Assembly: GCA_020634245.1 (NCBI GenBank)
Contig: JACKCC010000007.1
Location: forward strand, 186,001 to 250,000
Direction: 5' to 3'
DNA: 64,000 nt
From: Ardenticatenaceae bacterium
Lineage (GTDB): Bacteria > Chloroflexota > Anaerolineae > Promineifilales > Promineifilaceae
Shown: in pieces, positions 8,910 through 17,115 of the stretch
Layout of the letters: each line of letters starts with the position of its first letter
How positions within the stretch are numbered: position 1 is the stretch's first letter
Notes under the pieces: generated by a model
Database searches by the model: none
The model's input: only the letters and a program-made list of their open reading frames with translations
What the model was told of the DNA's origin: nothing
Translations under genes and position numbers: made by a program

Positions 8910-10880
8910 ATGAAATCGCATTATTTACGTTTGTTGTTGTCGGTTATGCTCATAACCGTCATGGGCCTGCTGTTGGTGGCTTGCGGCGGCGGGGAAGAAC
9001 CCACCCCCACCCCAGAAGTGGTCAACACCCCCGTTCCACCGCCCCCCACCGACACCCCGGTTCCACCGCCCCCTACCGACACGCCGGCTCCTACCGAAAC
9101 ACCCGTGCCGGAAGTTGTTGTTGCTTATACCCGTTTTGAAAGTGCCGAAAGCGGCTTCGCCATCAATTACCCCGAAGATTGGTTTACAGATGGTATGGCC
9201 GGCTTCACCACGTTCGCCTCGGCCGAAGAATTGATGGACTCGCCCGATCCGGGTGAAGAAGGCGGCGTCGCCCTGGTCATTTCTGGCCCTGCGGCCGATT
9301 TCGAGGGTACTGATGCGGTCGCCATGCTGCAACAAATGTCTGACGAGATGGACCCGGTTGAAGATATGGAGATCACGGATGGACCAACGGCCGTTACCAT
9401 CAACGGCAATGACGGCGCTACCATGTACATCAAAGGCACCACCGACAATGGAACTCCCCTCAGCGTTTTTATGACCCTGGTCACCAACGGTGATTACGTC
9501 GTCATCATGGTCGCCGCCACCCCGCAAGAAACCGAAGCCGACTTCAAGCCCATCTTTGAAGATATGGCCAACAGCATCGAAGTCTTTGAACCGACCGCCC
9601 CGCCGCTGCCCGAAAGTGAAGGCACGATGTTCTACGGCGAAACTAAATCCGGCACTGTTACCGAAGCCGGCCCGTCAACCTGGAACTTTATTGGCCTGGA
9701 AGGAGAACAAATCGACATCATCGCTCGTCCCCTGGCCGATGACTTCGATCTCGCTTTCGATCTTTTAGACGAGTCGGGCAATTCAGTACTGGATATCGAA
9801 GTGGATGAATCCTTTGGGACCGAAGAACTGCGCGGCTTTACATTACCATCCGGCGGCCTTTACACCATCTCCATCTACGGCTTCGCTGGCTCAGTGGGCG
9901 ACTACGAAGTCACTCTGGCCGAAGCGGGCGCTATGTCGGGAACGGCTGCGGGCAGTCTTGTTTACGGCAACCTGATGACCGGCGCTGTTGTCTCCGGCGA
10001 AAGCGCCATATGGACGTTTACCGGCCAGGCCCGTGACTTTGTAGACATCACTGTGGCTCCCTATGATTTTGACCTGACTGTAGACGTTCTGGATCCCAAC
10101 GGCAACTCTTTGCTGGATGAAGCTCCCCTCGATGAATCCTTCGATACTGAATTCATCCGTGTCCTCTCCTTATTGGAAGATGGCACTTATACCATTGTTG
10201 TCAACGGTTTCGAAGGCGAGTTCGGCGATTATGACATTTTGGTAGACTTGAGCAATGGCGGCCAACCGGGCAGCATCGTTTTTGCCGCCGACACCCTGGA
10301 AGAAAGCGAAACAGAAGATGGACACGCCTTCCCATTTACGGCATTAGCCGGTGAAGTTGTCAAATTCTATGTTGATCCGGAATTTGGCTTTGACACCGTC
10401 ATTGAGATCGTCAACGACGACACAGATGCAGTATTGGAAGATATTGACGCCACAACAGGCTTTGAAGAAGCTGTTTTCAACGTGCCTGAAGACGGCAATT
10501 ACTATTTCCTGGTTAAAGGGTTTGAAGGCAGCTTTGGTGCATACGACGCAACGCTGCTGGGTTCCGATTTTGCCATCTTTGAACTGGCTGGCGGTGACGG
10601 TGTTGTTGGTCAATTCGGCAGTGACGGCCGTATCGACTACATCTACCGCGGTCAGGCTGGTGACACCATCACCTTTACGGCCGAAACTAATGACGACCTG
10701 GATTTGGTCCTGTCCATGACCGACCTGGACGATAATCCACTGGCAACGGTTGATGAGTTCGTGGCTGGTGGTTCGGAAACTTTGAGCTATACCTTTACGG
10801 AAGATTTGATTGTCTTCCTGACCGTATCTGAGTTTAGCGCCACACCGGGTGAGTTTTACCTGTACGTAGACCTGCAATAA
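8910..10880 (+). CDS. Secreted lipoprotein with PsbP-like and repeated PPC-like domains
   Basis: The 656-residue product has a lipoprotein signal with lipobox LVAC (Cys25), then a Pro/Thr-rich linker to residue 70. Residues 72-225 (SGFAINYPEDWF onward) resemble PsbP/DUF1795-like domains of surface lipoproteins. Four related beta-sandwich units follow, each with a G-x-V-x-x-G start, F-x-A/G-L-A/E-G-E, and an end like GLYTISIYGFAGSVGDYEVTL, GTYTIVVNGFEGEFGDYDILV and GNYYFLVKGFEGSFGAYDATL. These look like PPC (pre-peptidase C-terminal) domains, yet no peptidase is attached. The Shine-Dalgarno sequence AGGAG is at 8897-8901. The 271-bp upstream spacer holds no gene. A strong terminator follows. 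The role is unknown; adhesion or binding at the cell surface is an inference. Confidence 0.75.
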   Translation: MKSHYLRLLLSVMLITVMGLLLVACGGGEEPTPTPEVVNTPVPPPPTDTPVPPPPTDTPAPTETPVPEVVVAYTRFESAESGFAINYPEDWFTDGMAGFTTFASAEELMDSPDPGEEGGVALVISGPAADFEGTDAVAMLQQMSDEMDPVEDMEITDGPTAVTINGNDGATMYIKGTTDNGTPLSVFMTLVTNGDYVVIMVAATPQETEADFKPIFEDMANSIEVFEPTAPPLPESEGTMFYGETKSGTVTEAGPSTWNFIGLEGEQIDIIARPLADDFDLAFDLLDESGNSVLDIEVDESFGTEELRGFTLPSGGLYTISIYGFAGSVGDYEVTLAEAGAMSGTAAGSLVYGNLMTGAVVSGESAIWTFTGQARDFVDITVAPYDFDLTVDVLDPNGNSLLDEAPLDESFDTEFIRVLSLLEDGTYTIVVNGFEGEFGDYDILVDLSNGGQPGSIVFAADTLEESETEDGHAFPFTALAGEVVKFYVDPEFGFDTVIEIVNDDTDAVLEDIDATTGFEEAVFNVPEDGNYYFLVKGFEGSFGAYDATLLGSDFAIFELAGGDGVVGQFGSDGRIDYIYRGQAGDTITFTAETNDDLDLVLSMTDLDDNPLATVDEFVAGGSETLSYTFTEDLIVFLTVSEFSATPGEFYLYVDLQ

Positions 10881-10909
10881 AGCCTCGCAGCTTTGACTCA
10901 TCCCTCCCA

Positions 10910-10942
10910 CTGGCCCAGGAATAAAATCCTGGGCCAGTTTTG
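10910..10942 (+). terminator. Rho-independent terminator after the PPC lipoprotein
   Basis: The arms ctggcccagga (10910-10920) and tcctgggccag (10927-10937) form an 11-bp stem with a short AT loop, followed by TTTTGCTTT. Confidence 0.8.
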
Positions 10943-10953
10943 CTTTAAGCCCT

Positions 10954-11016
10954 AGTGCCAGGCACGGGGCAAACAGTCTTGGTATATCCAAAATCTTGCG
11001 TCCCGTGCCTGGCACT
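10954..11016. repeat. 63-bp palindromic element, copy 1
   Basis: The arms agtgccaggcacgggg and cccgtgcctggcact enclose a centre of about 30 bp. The reverse complement of this copy matches copy 2 (13274-13336) over almost its whole length, including the loop, so these are copies of one element rather than unrelated hairpins. All three full copies in the window are exactly 63 bp. Confidence 0.9.
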
Positions 11017-11127
11017 CGTCAATAGACAGACTCCCCGCACCCCGCAGCACAATCCTTCATCTTTATTTCACATTTGCCCGTTATCCTATGAACAGGCTAT
11101 GATTGCCACATCAGTTGGAGGTTTTTT

Positions 11128-11814
11128 ATGAGTAAACGAATTTTAGTGATTGATGACGAAGCCCGCCTGGTGAATTTGGTGCGTGGTTATTTGGAACAGG
11201 AGGGGTATGAAGTGGTGACTGCCGGTAACGGCCGTCAAGCCCTTTTCGTCGCTCGTGAGAACCCGCCCGACTTGATCGTCCTCGATTTGATGATGCCCGA
11301 AATGGACGGCTGGGAATTCATGCGCCTCTACCGACAGCAGCAAAACACACCGATCATCATGCTCACTGCCCGCGTGGAAGATGTCGACAAAATCGCCGGG
11401 CTGGAAATGGGCGCCGACGACTACATCACCAAGCCGTTCAGCCCGCGTGAACTGGTAGCCCGCGTGCGCGCCGTGCTGCGCCGCACCGAAGCCCCGGCCG
11501 AAAAAGCCGACATCCTGACTCGCGGCGGCATCGAATTGAACCGCACCGCCCGCAGTGTCTCTGTAGACGGCAATTACGTCGATTTGACCCGCATGGAATT
11601 TGATTTGCTGGAAGCGTTAATGGGCAGTCCTGGCCGGGCCTTCAACCGATTGGAGCTGCTGGAAAAAACCCAGGGCTTTGCCTACGACGGCTATGAACGC
11701 ACAGTGGACGTTCACGTCAAAAATCTACGCAAAAAAATCGAACCCGACCCATCCAAACCGCTGTACGTGTTAACTTCCTTTGGCATTGGCTACCGTTTTA
11801 ATCCTGATCTGTGA
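11128..11814 (+). CDS. OmpR/PhoB-family response regulator
   Basis: The 228-residue regulator has an N-terminal receiver domain with the acidic pair Asp9-Asp10, the phospho-acceptor Asp53 (IVLDLMMPEMDGWE), Thr in MLTAR and Lys in ITKPFSP. A C-terminal winged-helix domain of the OmpR type follows (LTRMEFDLLEALMGSPGRAF, then ERTVDVHVKNLRKKIEPDP and FGIGYRFNP). A Shine-Dalgarno sequence ttggagg stands at 11115-11121. The sensor kinase gene follows on the same strand, so the pair forms one two-component system. Its own targets are not visible; the flanking 63-bp elements are the only notable repeats near its promoter. Confidence 0.95.
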   Translation: MSKRILVIDDEARLVNLVRGYLEQEGYEVVTAGNGRQALFVARENPPDLIVLDLMMPEMDGWEFMRLYRQQQNTPIIMLTARVEDVDKIAGLEMGADDYITKPFSPRELVARVRAVLRRTEAPAEKADILTRGGIELNRTARSVSVDGNYVDLTRMEFDLLEALMGSPGRAFNRLELLEKTQGFAYDGYERTVDVHVKNLRKKIEPDPSKPLYVLTSFGIGYRFNPDL

Positions 11815-11820
11815 TCATGT

Positions 11821-11915
11821 TTGTTTGTTTATTGGTTGGTTTGTTGGTTGTCAGACTACCCAACTAACAAATTCACCAACTATCCAACTAACGAACTATC
11901 CAACTACACGACTAC
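11821..11915. repeat. Low-complexity TTGGTT/CCAACT spacer repeat
   Basis: Words such as gttggttt and ttggttgtc at the left and ccaactaac, ccaactatcc and ccaactac at the right make an imperfect inverted, partly tandem repeat between the regulator and kinase genes. It is open in the kinase frame but encodes only YPTN-like low-complexity sequence, so it is treated as a spacer, not as the kinase N-terminus. Confidence 0.6.
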
Positions 11916-11916
11916 C

Positions 11917-13269
11917 ATGACTATCCGACACACCCTCTGGTTCCGCATTACGGCCGCTTTTTTATTAGTAGCGGTAATTGGCGTCGTCGTGGTGGCGCTT
12001 TTAGCCAACCAGGCCACGACGCAGGGCTTTCACACCTATCTGTCGCAGGATCAGGCAGCACAGTGGGCCGGATTGCAGGCCGACCTGGCCGATTATTATG
12101 CCCGGCAGGGCAGTTGGGACGGTGCCGAAACGCTGCTCACGGCCGTTAACCCCGGTCGAGGACAGGGCGGCACCAGTTTGGTTATTTTGGATGCGGTTGG
12201 AAACACGGCCGTTATCGCCGGTGGCCAGCGCAATAGACCCGTAACAGTCGAGGATGCCAACGTCAATTTACCCATCACCGTCAACGGGGTGATCATCGGC
12301 ACGCTGTTGGTGCGCGAACCGGGCGGACTGGGCGAACGGGCTGCCGAACAGTACCTCAGCGACGTCAACCAGGCTATCTGGCTGGGCGGATTGGCGGCCG
12401 TTTTGCTGGCACTGGTGTTGGGATTGTTGTTGGCGCGGCGATTGACACGGCCGTTAAGCCAACTCACCCAGGCCAGCCGCAAAATGGCCGTTGGCGAACT
12501 GGGCCAGCAGGTAGACATACGCCATCAAGGCGAAGTCGGCGAACTGGCCGCCAGCTTCAACCAGATGTCGGCGGCGCTGGCCGATGCCGAACAGCAGCGC
12601 CAGCAAATGCTGGCCGACATCGCCCACGAACTACGCACCCCCCTCAGCATCACCCGCGGCCACCTGGAAGCGATGCTCGACGGCGTATTTCCCACCACAC
12701 CCGACAATCTAGCCCTCATTCACGAAGAAACGGTCCTGCTAGGCCGATTAGTCGAAGATTTGCGCACCCTCTCCCTGGCTGAAGCCGGACAGCTCTCGCT
12801 GGACAAAGCGCCGCTGGATTTAACCGAGTTCACGGCACAAACAATCGCCGCCTTTGAACCATTAGCCGAAGCGGAAGGCGTACGCCTCCTGGCCGACCTG
12901 CCCGCTGAGGCGATTACCGTCACGGCCGATGCCAGCCGCCTGCGGCAGGTGCTGGGCAACCTACTTTCCAACGCCCTACGCCACGTAACCAGAGGCGACA
13001 ATGGGCCGCCGCAAGTGACGGTGTCACTTTCCAGTCAAAACGGGACCGCCCTTTTGAGTGTAGCCGACAACGGGCCAGGACTTTCACCGGAAGCGCAGGC
13101 CCATGTTTTTGACCGCTTCTGGCGCGCCGACAGCGCCCGCAGCCGCGACCGGGGCGGGTCCGGCCTGGGGCTGGCAATTTGCCGGGCGATTGTGGATGCG
13201 CATAACGGCCGTATCGCCGTCACCAGCACTCCCGGCCACGGGGCAACGTTTACGATTGAATTAAGTTGA
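11917..13269 (+). CDS. HAMP-domain sensor histidine kinase
   Basis: The kinase has 450 residues from the ATG at 11917; an in-frame start at 11821 would add only repeat-encoded residues. Membrane segments lie at about residues 8-30 and 150-175 (AIWLGGLAAVLLALVLGLLL), flanking an extracytoplasmic sensor of about 120 residues. Then come a HAMP linker (RRLTRPLSQLTQASRKMAVGE), the HisKA box DIAHELRTPLS with phospho-acceptor His237, and an HATPase with N-box NLLSNALRH, G1 DNGPGLSPEAQ, and G2 GGSGLGLAICRAIVDAHNGRI. It should phosphorylate the regulator encoded directly upstream. The signal sensed is not apparent. Confidence 0.93.
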   Translation: MTIRHTLWFRITAAFLLVAVIGVVVVALLANQATTQGFHTYLSQDQAAQWAGLQADLADYYARQGSWDGAETLLTAVNPGRGQGGTSLVILDAVGNTAVIAGGQRNRPVTVEDANVNLPITVNGVIIGTLLVREPGGLGERAAEQYLSDVNQAIWLGGLAAVLLALVLGLLLARRLTRPLSQLTQASRKMAVGELGQQVDIRHQGEVGELAASFNQMSAALADAEQQRQQMLADIAHELRTPLSITRGHLEAMLDGVFPTTPDNLALIHEETVLLGRLVEDLRTLSLAEAGQLSLDKAPLDLTEFTAQTIAAFEPLAEAEGVRLLADLPAEAITVTADASRLRQVLGNLLSNALRHVTRGDNGPPQVTVSLSSQNGTALLSVADNGPGLSPEAQAHVFDRFWRADSARSRDRGGSGLGLAICRAIVDAHNGRIAVTSTPGHGATFTIELS

Positions 13270-13273
13270 ACCA

Positions 13274-13336
13274 AGTGCCAGGCACGGGGCGCAAGATTTC
13301 GGATAAACCAAATCCGTTTGTCCCGTGCCTGGCACT
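13274..13336. repeat. 63-bp palindromic element, copy 2 (inverted relative to copy 1)
   Basis: The arms agtgccaggcacgggg and cccgtgcctggcact lie 5 bp after the kinase stop codon. The loop (gcaagatttcggataaacc) matches the reverse complement of the copy 1 loop, so the two copies flank the two-component genes in opposite orientation. Confidence 0.9.
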
Positions 13337-13366
13337 TTAACACACCCACTGTCATACGGAGGAAAA

Positions 13367-14707
13367 ATGAACCAGTTTGAAATCCACGACCCCGCTATTT
13401 TGGCCAATGCCCGCTCCATTTTAGACAGCGCCGCCGGCCCGGCCGGAATGGCTCAGGAAGTACTCAATGCCGTCTCCCGCAACGAGGAATGGCGCGGCAA
13501 ACGCTGCATCAATCTGTTAGCGCCGGAAGCCCCAACCAGCCCCACCGTCCGCCGCCTGCTGGCCGCCGAAATCGGCACTCGCGCCGCCGAAGGGCACATT
13601 GGCCGGGTCAACCGTTGGTTTGCCGGAACACAGTACATCGACGAAGTCGAGTCGCTCTGCGTCGAACTGCTGAAAAAGGCGTTCCGCTGCAACTACGCCG
13701 ACCACCGGCTGATGGGCAGTATGTTGGGCAATCTGACCGTCTACCATGCCCTGGTCAAGCCCGGCGAGCGGATCATGACCGCCTCCCAACCGTTTGGCGG
13801 CCACTCCAGCAACCGCCCCGACGGCCCGGCGGGCACACGCGGCCTGGAAATTTATGACATCCCCTACGATCCGGCCACGCTGGAAGTCAATCTGGATCAA
13901 TTCGCTGAGGAAGCGCTGCGCATCCGGCCTAAACTGGTCGTCATGGGCATGTCGATGACCCTCTTCCCCCTGCCAGTGCGGGAGATGGTTGACATCATTG
14001 CCCCGTGGGGTGGCAAATTTGTCTTTGATGGGGCACACCAGGCCGGCCTCATTGCCGGCGGACAGTTCCAGGACCCACTGCGCGAAGGGGCCGTCATCCT
14101 GACCGGTTCGGCCGGAAAAACGTTCAGCGGGCCGCAGAGTGGGATGATCATGTGGAACGATCCCGACCTCACCGAGCCGTTGACGGAGGCGATTTTCCCG
14201 GTGCTGGTGGCCACCCATCAGGTGAACCGGGTCGCCGCCCTGGCCGTGGCCGCGGCCGAGATGCTGGAATACGGTAATGTCTACATGGCCCAAATCGTCA
14301 AGAATTCCAAGGCGCTGGGCAAGGCGTTGGAGCAGCGGGGCATCCCCGTTTTGGCCGCCGAGCGGGGCTACTCGGAAACGCACCAGGTTATTGCCAACGT
14401 GCGCCAATTTGGCGGCGGGCTGGACGTGGCTCACAAGCTGGCCGAGGCCAATCTCATCACCAACAAAAACCTGATTCCCGGCGATACCCCGGCCGATTGG
14501 GATCGCCCCAGCGGGCTGCGGATGGGCACGATTGAAGTCACCCGCTTGGGATTAATGGAAGCGGATATGGAGACCATCGCCGAATTTATCAAGCGGGTGC
14601 TGATTGACGGCGAAGATACGCAGTCGGTGCAGAAGGATGTGGAGGCGTTCCGGCTGCCGCTGCAAGATTTTTATTACAATTTTGACAACGGCTGGCCGCC
14701 GAAATAA
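13367..14707 (+). CDS. Serine hydroxymethyltransferase-like PLP enzyme
   Basis: The start at ATG 13367 follows the Shine-Dalgarno sequence cggagga (13357-13363); the product has 446 residues. Fold-type I PLP features are visible: INLLAPEAPTSPTVRRLLAAE near residue 45 (the SHMT-like substrate entry segment), VFDGAHQAGLIAGGQF with the PLP Asp/His pair near residue 222, and TGSAGKTFSGPQSG with the Schiff-base Lys251. The length and order fit GlyA-like enzymes, but several signature stretches of true GlyA (for example the TTTTHK motif) differ, so the substrate may be another beta-hydroxy amino acid. No folate-pathway genes are nearby. The glycosyltransferase gene follows after 13 bp. Confidence 0.75.
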   Translation: MNQFEIHDPAILANARSILDSAAGPAGMAQEVLNAVSRNEEWRGKRCINLLAPEAPTSPTVRRLLAAEIGTRAAEGHIGRVNRWFAGTQYIDEVESLCVELLKKAFRCNYADHRLMGSMLGNLTVYHALVKPGERIMTASQPFGGHSSNRPDGPAGTRGLEIYDIPYDPATLEVNLDQFAEEALRIRPKLVVMGMSMTLFPLPVREMVDIIAPWGGKFVFDGAHQAGLIAGGQFQDPLREGAVILTGSAGKTFSGPQSGMIMWNDPDLTEPLTEAIFPVLVATHQVNRVAALAVAAAEMLEYGNVYMAQIVKNSKALGKALEQRGIPVLAAERGYSETHQVIANVRQFGGGLDVAHKLAEANLITNKNLIPGDTPADWDRPSGLRMGTIEVTRLGLMEADMETIAEFIKRVLIDGEDTQSVQKDVEAFRLPLQDFYYNFDNGWPPK

Positions 14708-14720
14708 CCCTCGATAAGCT

Positions 14721-16229
14721 ATGCAAAAACGGATTACATTTAACGATACGGCCGTACTCGTCCTGTTGGCTCTGGTTCGCTTAGCTGTGCATCTGGCAAC
14801 CAATGGGCAGTACGGCTTTCACCGGGACGAACTGGCTATCATCGATGATGCCCGTTTTCTGGCCTGGGGCTATGTCGCCTACCCGCCGCTGACGCCGTTC
14901 GTCGGCCGGTTGGCGCTGGAATTGTTTGGGCCGTCGCTGGTGGGCATCCGCTTTTTCGCGGCGTTGGCCCAAAGCGGCGCCATGGTGGTAACCGGCTTGA
15001 TGGCGCGCGAACTGGGCGGCACGCGCCGGGCACAAGTCCTGGCGGCGTTGGCAGCGGCCATTGCCCCGATGTCGCTCATCATGGGTGCTTTGTTCCAATA
15101 CATTGCCTTCGATTACCTGTGGTGGGTGCTCATCGCCTACCTTTTGATTCGCTTGCTGAAATCGGATAATCCGCGCTGGTGGCTGGGCCTGGGCGCGGTC
15201 ATCGGCCTGGGGATGATGACCAAGTATACCCTGGCCGTTTTCGTCGCCGGTCTGATCGTGGGCGTCATCGCCACCCCGGCCCGGAAACAGTTGAAAAGCC
15301 CCTGGTTGTGGGGCGGCGTGGCCCTCTCCCTGCTGATCTTTTTGCCCAATTTGATCTGGCAAATCCAACATGATTTTATCTCTCTGGAATTCCTGAGCGA
15401 CATCCATGCGCGTGATGTGGCCATTGGGCGGACGGCTGATTTTCTGCCCATGCAGTTGATCGTCAGCGCCAATCCCTTTACCCTGCCCTTGTGGCTGGCC
15501 GGATTGTACTTTTATTTCTTTGCGCCGGATGGCAAACGGTACCAGGCGCTGGGCTGGATGTACGTGTCGTCGTTGATTCTGTTTTTGATTTTGCACGGCC
15601 GTTTCTATTACCTCACCCCGGCATATCCCCTGCTGTTAGCGGGCGGGGCGGTCGTCGGGGAGCGCTGGCTGGCCAGGAAATCGACCCGCCAGGCCCAGTG
15701 GGGTTGGGGCGTCACCGGGGCCGCCCTGGCAGCGGGGGCGGTGCTGGGCGGCGTTTTGATGCTGCCCATCGCGCCGGTTAACTCGGCGATGTGGCAGATG
15801 ACCAGCCAGGTACACGACAATTTTGTCGAGCAAATCGGCTGGCCGGAACTGGTGGCGACGGTGGCCAATATTTACACCGACCTGCCCGCCGAGGAACAAG
15901 CGGTGGCCGGCATTTTGACCGGCAATTACGGCGAAGCGGGGGCGATTAACTTGTACAGCCCGGCCTATGGCCTGCCGGAAGTGATCAGCGGCATCAATTC
16001 GTACTGGCTGCGCGGCTATGGCAATCCGCCGCCGCAGGTTTTGATTGTCGTCGGGTTCTCGCAGGCCGCAGCGGAGCGTTACTTTATCGCCTGCGATCTT
16101 GCCGGTCAGGTGAGCAATCGTTATGGCGTGGAAAATGAGGAAACCCGCTTTCACCCCGACATTTTTGTCTGCCGCGGCCTGCGCCAACCCTGGCCGGAAC
16201 TGTGGCCGGATTTGCAATCGTTTGGCTAA
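14721..16229 (+). CDS. Family 39-type membrane glycosyltransferase (ArnT/PMT-like)
   Basis: The 502-residue polytopic membrane protein begins with a helix and the loop YGFHRDELAIIDDARFLAWGYVAYPPLTPFVGRL (residues 32-66). This acidic loop, with the Asp-Glu pair, is the catalytic signature of family 39/ArnT-like transferases, which use polyprenyl-phosphate sugars on the outer face of the membrane. About ten further hydrophobic segments are visible up to residue 350, followed by a soluble C-terminal domain (residues 355-502). The acceptor could be a protein or a lipid; the sequence does not decide. It lies just after the SHMT-like gene and 16 bp before the aspartic protease gene, possibly in one operon. 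Confidence 0.8.
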   Translation: MQKRITFNDTAVLVLLALVRLAVHLATNGQYGFHRDELAIIDDARFLAWGYVAYPPLTPFVGRLALELFGPSLVGIRFFAALAQSGAMVVTGLMARELGGTRRAQVLAALAAAIAPMSLIMGALFQYIAFDYLWWVLIAYLLIRLLKSDNPRWWLGLGAVIGLGMMTKYTLAVFVAGLIVGVIATPARKQLKSPWLWGGVALSLLIFLPNLIWQIQHDFISLEFLSDIHARDVAIGRTADFLPMQLIVSANPFTLPLWLAGLYFYFFAPDGKRYQALGWMYVSSLILFLILHGRFYYLTPAYPLLLAGGAVVGERWLARKSTRQAQWGWGVTGAALAAGAVLGGVLMLPIAPVNSAMWQMTSQVHDNFVEQIGWPELVATVANIYTDLPAEEQAVAGILTGNYGEAGAINLYSPAYGLPEVISGINSYWLRGYGNPPPQVLIVVGFSQAAAERYFIACDLAGQVSNRYGVENEETRFHPDIFVCRGLRQPWPELWPDLQSFG

Positions 16230-16245
16230 AGCTGGAGGCTAAACG

Positions 16246-17037
16246 ATGCTCGGATTTGATCTGATTCTGAAATTTGATGAAGGCGACCCCGACAGCGCGG
16301 AAATTTGCGTAGAAGGGATGGTGGGGGAACGGCCGTACACCTTCCTCCTCGATACGGGTGCAGCCACCACCAGCTTGGTTTGGGACGAGTACACCAGCCA
16401 ACTGCCCCGACACAGCCGTCGCCAATCCAGCGGTCTCCTGGGCGACATCGAAGATGATTGGGTCACGATTCACGATTTACAAGTCGGCTCACTGGTCAAA
16501 AAATCGGCCATTGTCACCCGTTTGAGCCAAGACCATCCCCAGGCGCACAGCCTGATTGGGATGGACCTTTTGCACGAATTCTGCTGCCACTTTTTGTTTA
16601 GCCAGAATCGTGTCGTCTTTGCTCCCGCCCCGGCAGAAGGATTAAACGACCTCTTCCTGGATGACAAATTCCACCCTTACGTACCGGTGACTTTTGACGG
16701 GGAGACGACGCCAACAGTGTGGGATACGGGGGCCAGCCTGACCTGCGTGGACGCGGGTTTTGTCGCCCGACGCCCAAATGCCTTTGAGCCAGCCGGTCAA
16801 TCAGGCGGCACGGATGCATCCGGAAACTCGGCCGAGACGCCGTTGTACTGGATGCGTGGCCTGGCCTGCGGCGGGCACGTTTTCCCCCAGCACAAGGTGG
16901 TGGGGATTGACCTGTCGTTTGTGAATTCGCGGATCGAGCATCCGATGACGATGATTCTGGGCTACAGCACGCTGCACCGGGTCAACTGGGTCTTTGATTT
17001 TCCAGAGCGCAAATGGGGTATTTTGCCGCAGATCTGA
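16246..17037 (+). CDS. Retropepsin-like aspartic protease with two DTGA motifs in one chain
   Basis: The 263-residue protein contains two copies of the aspartic-protease active-site motif: FLLDTGAATTSLV (Asp36) and TVWDTGASLTCVD (Asp160). Each is followed by the hydrophobic-hydrophobic-Gly element of the fold (SLIGMDLL near residue 104 and MILGYSTL near 238). Retropepsins usually carry one such unit per chain and work as dimers; here both halves are in one chain, like a minimal pepsin. No signal peptide is seen, so it is probably cytoplasmic. A Shine-Dalgarno sequence ctggagg precedes the ATG. The substrate is unknown. The 16-bp gap suggests cotranscription with the glycosyltransferase. Confidence 0.75.
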   Translation: MLGFDLILKFDEGDPDSAEICVEGMVGERPYTFLLDTGAATTSLVWDEYTSQLPRHSRRQSSGLLGDIEDDWVTIHDLQVGSLVKKSAIVTRLSQDHPQAHSLIGMDLLHEFCCHFLFSQNRVVFAPAPAEGLNDLFLDDKFHPYVPVTFDGETTPTVWDTGASLTCVDAGFVARRPNAFEPAGQSGGTDASGNSAETPLYWMRGLACGGHVFPQHKVVGIDLSFVNSRIEHPMTMILGYSTLHRVNWVFDFPERKWGILPQI

Positions 17038-17044
17038 CAGCCAC

Positions 17045-17106
17045 AGAAATCAGATTTCTAATCGCTATACCGGTGTAATGAAGACCAATTAAGAAATCCG
17101 ATTTCC
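17045..17106. repeat. AGAAATC-type inverted repeat hairpin
   Basis: The 16-nt arms at 17045-17060 (agaaatcagatttcta) and 17091-17106 (aagaaatccgatttcc) are inverted copies with three mismatches, and each arm is itself nearly palindromic. The element lies just after the protease gene and next to the IS1-family end. Confidence 0.7.
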
Positions 17107-17115
17107 AGGTTGATA

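Noticed and set aside
11821..11915. CRISPR-like short repeats
   Set aside because: The units are irregular, only 8-10 bp and without unique spacers; no cas genes are present in the window.
11821..11916. Longer kinase N-terminus
   Set aside because: It is encoded by a low-complexity spacer repeat; the ATG at 11917 starts right before the first membrane helix.
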